Source: Bacillota bacterium (GTDB lineage Bacteria; Bacillota_E; Sulfobacillia; Sulfobacillales; Sulfobacillaceae). Taken from it: a DNA stretch of 8,840 nucleotides. Below the pieces are notes generated by a model. That model searched no databases. It was not told where the DNA came from and worked only from the letters and a program-made list of their open reading frames with translations. Made by a program: the position numbers and the translations under genes. The stretch spans positions 1 to 8,840 of the forward strand of contig JAKAAS010000048.1 in the NCBI GenBank assembly GCA_021802225.1, written 5' to 3'. This document shows, piece after piece, positions 6,781 through 8,840 of the stretch (the first letter of the stretch is position 1; each line of letters begins with the position of its first letter).

Positions 6781-8148
6781 TCAGGAGCAGGAACGCGCCG
6801 CTTTGAGCCAGCCGCTGACGGCCGCGACATTGGACGGCAAGTAAAAATGCGCATATCCCGCCACGAGGCGTTCTGAGCGATACCCGCTGTCCGCCGTGCC
6901 CCGTCGCCCCTCGAGCGAATAGGCTGCGGGGCCTTGCTGGCGGGACGTGCGGGAATAGTGAAATTCGTGTCCGCGAAACAGGGACCCATCGCCAAACAGC
7001 CCTGGACCCAATAGACTAATAGTGCGGTAGCCGACCGCTTGCAGTGTGTTGCACATTTCCGTCGCATGAGGTATGGCCCCCACCATGGGATACACCCGGC
7101 CATCCGTGCCCCGCAGGCTCTCTGCCAAGAACATGTAGCCCCCGCATTCGGCCAGCGTGGGGATACCCTGTAAGATACGGCGGCGGTAGTTCGATAGCAA
7201 CCCCTGCTGTGCGCTGAGCTCCTGGGCATAGATCTCCGGAAATCCTCCGCCCAAATACAGGGCCTGAGCCTCCCCGGGAATCTCCTCGCCTGCCAGCGGG
7301 CTGAAAGGAACAATGTCTGCTCCCAGGTCTGCGAGCAATTCGAAGTTTTGAGGATAGTAAAAATTAAACGCCTGATCTTGGGCCACCGCTATAGTCACCC
7401 GACGGTGCGTCTGCGGTTTGCCCGCGGCGCCCGGCGCCGGCCGGCATTCCAGCGGCGGGGCCCCGCGCGCCAGCGCCACGAGAGCGGGAATGTCCAGGGT
7501 GCTTTCTGCCAGTGCCGCGAGCCTGCCCATCATGGCTTGGGCCCCCGGGTTTTCCCCGGCTGGCAAAATTCCCAGAGCTCTCTCCGACACAGACACGGTG
7601 GCGTCAAAGGGAAGGTAACCATAGCATGGCAGTCCCGTCGCCCGCCCGATCGCTTCTTGCAGCAGCCTGTAATGGCGTTCGTTGACGTGGTTGACCACCA
7701 CGCCTGCAATGTGGCTGGGCTCCACCAAATGCTGAAAGCCCCAGACGACAGCTGCCAGGCTGCCCCCGCTCCTCTGGCCGTCTACCACGAGCACGGTGGG
7801 GGATTGCAGCAAATCGGCCACGTGCCACGTGCTCGCCTCTTGATGGTTAGAATCCTTCCCATCATAATATCCCATCACGCCTTCAACTACAGCGATATCA
7901 GCACCCTGCATTCCCCGGCAGAAGCTGCGCATCACCTCACTCGCGTCCGCGCCCATCCAGGCGTCAACATTGCGGCCCGCCCTGCCGCTCGCTAAGGCGT
8001 AATAAGCGGGGTCGATATAATCGGGACCTACCTTGAACCCTTGCACCCGTTGATGGCGGCGTGTCAGGGCCGCCATCAACGCCAATGACAGCGTCGTCTT
8101 CCCTTCCCCGCTTCTGGGCGCTGCCACCACTAATCTCGGATACTCCAT
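6781..8148 (-). CDS. cbiA: Cobyrinate a,c-diamide synthase, glutamine-dependent
   Basis: 455 residues, normal for CbiA/CobB. It amidates the a and c acetate side chains of cobyrinic (or hydrogenobyrinic) acid using ATP and glutamine in cobalamin biosynthesis, in the cytoplasm. The N-terminal ATP-dependent synthetase domain shows the P-loop APRSGEGKTT (10-19), KVGPDYIDP (39-47) and VVEGVMGYYDG (87-97). The C-terminal class I (triad-type) glutamine amidotransferase domain, from about 250, shows LYLGGGFPEIYA (298-309), the nucleophile C335 in AECGGYMFL, GHEFHYS (393-399) and H434 in GYAHFYLPS. All key residues are present. The ATG has AGGGTG five bases upstream and lies 16 bases after the stop of the SDR gene, so the two are co-transcribed. 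The related Ni-sirohydrochlorin a,c-diamide synthase (CfbB) belongs to methanogens and is unlikely. No other cobalamin gene or B12 riboswitch is visible. Confidence 0.94.
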   Translation of the reverse strand: MEYPRLVVAAPRSGEGKTTLSLALMAALTRRHQRVQGFKVGPDYIDPAYYALASGRAGRNVDAWMGADASEVMRSFCRGMQGADIAVVEGVMGYYDGKDSNHQEASTWHVADLLQSPTVLVVDGQRSGGSLAAVVWGFQHLVEPSHIAGVVVNHVNERHYRLLQEAIGRATGLPCYGYLPFDATVSVSERALGILPAGENPGAQAMMGRLAALAESTLDIPALVALARGAPPLECRPAPGAAGKPQTHRRVTIAVAQDQAFNFYYPQNFELLADLGADIVPFSPLAGEEIPGEAQALYLGGGFPEIYAQELSAQQGLLSNYRRRILQGIPTLAECGGYMFLAESLRGTDGRVYPMVGAIPHATEMCNTLQAVGYRTISLLGPGLFGDGSLFRGHEFHYSRTSRQQGPAAYSLEGRRGTADSGYRSERLVAGYAHFYLPSNVAAVSGWLKAARSCS

Positions 8149-8164
8149 GCCGACACCCTTTCAG

Positions 8165-8840
8165 TTAACGGACTGTGATGACCTGCCCCGTCTGTCCGGG
8201 TGAGTGCAGCAGGTCATACACGGCATTTGCCACGGTTCGGGCGGAGATCCACCGCCGGCCTGCACTCCCCTTGACGAGGCGCTCCCGCTGTTCCAAACTC
8301 AAACTGTCCGCCCAACGGGTTCGGACCCACCCGGGAGACACCACGCAAACCCGGCGGTGAGGGGCCAAAGACCGCGCCAGACTGGCGCTAAACCCCAGCA
8401 CGGCAGACTTCGCTGTCCCGTACAACTCCGCGGACTCCCCTTTGGCGCCGGTCACCGCCTCATCCCAGGCCATGTTGACAATGAGGCCGCCCGGGCACAG
8501 GTACGGTACTACAGCGCGGCTGCACTTGACCGTCCCTTCCACATCGGTTCTCCACAGCATGTCCAGACGCGTCATGTATGAGAGGCTGCGCACCCCTTTG
8601 CTGAGGATGTCTGCACCGGCCAAATTGATCCATGCCTCATACTGACCCTCCCCACCTAGAGCCGCGCGCATGGCGAAGTCGATATTCCCACTCTCCCAAG
8701 TCACATCCAGACGGTATTGCCCCTCCAGAGGATTCCTGGCGAAACCCGCCACGGTGACCCCATGCTCTTCGAGCACCTGGACAAGCGCGGCGCCGATGCC
8801 TCCATTGACTCCTGTCACGCCTACCAGCGTAGTGACCCAT
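8165..8840 (-). CDS. SDR-family protein with incomplete active-site tetrad, 5' end cut by window edge
   Basis: 225 residues are visible when read from the first complete codon (TGG, 8839-8837); the true start lies just beyond the right edge. The beginning, WVTTLVGVTGVNGGIGAALV, is the first Rossmann strand with the nucleotide-binding TGxxxGIG motif, so GTG at 8818 inside that motif cannot be the start. FAR follows the second strand and may favour NADP(H). NLAG (72-75), YGTAK (140-144) and SPGWVRT near the C-terminus are SDR hallmarks. Odd: the position of the active-site Asn reads Asp (D99 in TDVEGT), and the usual catalytic Ser is missing, with WDE in its place in IVNMAWDEAV. Tyr and Lys are kept. 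It is an oxidoreductase-like protein of unknown substrate, upstream of cbiA with 16 bases between them. A role in cobalamin metabolism is suggested only by this pairing. Confidence 0.8.
   Translation of the reverse strand, partial: WVTTLVGVTGVNGGIGAALVQVLEEHGVTVAGFARNPLEGQYRLDVTWESGNIDFAMRAALGGEGQYEAWINLAGADILSKGVRSLSYMTRLDMLWRTDVEGTVKCSRAVVPYLCPGGLIVNMAWDEAVTGAKGESAELYGTAKSAVLGFSASLARSLAPHRRVCVVSPGWVRTRWADSLSLEQRERLVKGSAGRRWISARTVANAVYDLLHSPGQTGQVITVR

Noticed and set aside
8637..8840. ATG at the extreme right edge (minus strand, 8840) as the SDR start
   Set aside because: It is in a different frame from the SDR coding sequence. The SDR frame stays open through the edge, with Rossmann-strand residues encoded up to the last complete codon.

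Overview
The window is a bacterial chromosome segment, moderately GC-rich, with densely packed genes and no mobile element, CRISPR array, tRNA or rRNA that I can see. Purine-rich ribosome binding sites lie upstream of the five visible starts, and a sigma-A type promoter precedes the transporter gene. This fits a Gram-positive, Firmicutes-like organism, possibly a Sulfobacillus-type acidophile. That placement is a weak inference from style and gene content, not a match to a known genome.

Left half (1-4826, all on the minus strand, transcribed right to left): a three-gene alpha-glucan/trehalose operon. In transcription order it is a GH57 glycoside hydrolase with a C-terminal DUF3536-type region, then glgE (maltosyltransferase), then treS (trehalose synthase, cut by the left window edge). 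The glgE start lies 15 bases after the GH57 stop, and the treS start overlaps the glgE stop in TAATG. TreS interconverts trehalose and maltose. GlgE adds maltose from maltose-1-phosphate to alpha-glucan. The kinase linking the two steps is not in the window and could be fused to, or downstream of, treS. The GH57 gene appears to start at an ATT codon: its conserved first motif is encoded upstream of any ATG, GTG or TTG, and an in-frame stop closes the frame just above.

Middle (4827-5366): a 540-base divergent intergenic region. It holds a terminator-like hairpin with a T6 tract, a good promoter (TTGATT, 18-base spacer, TATAAT), and a roughly 300-nt structured leader. One small hairpin loop in the leader is complementary to the transporter's ribosome binding site. 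Then comes a plus-strand MFS transporter of the anion:cation symporter type (5367-6668, probable TTG start).

Right part (6669-8840): a perfect 18-bp hairpin (19 bp with a flanking T-A pair) separates the transporter from a convergent minus-strand pair. The pair is an SDR-family protein lacking two of the four classical active-site residues (cut by the right window edge), followed closely by cbiA, cobyrinate a,c-diamide synthase of cobalamin biosynthesis.

The items most worth following up are the ATT start, the GH57-DUF3536 enzyme in a GlgE-pathway operon, the structured transporter leader, and the tetrad-deficient SDR next to cbiA.
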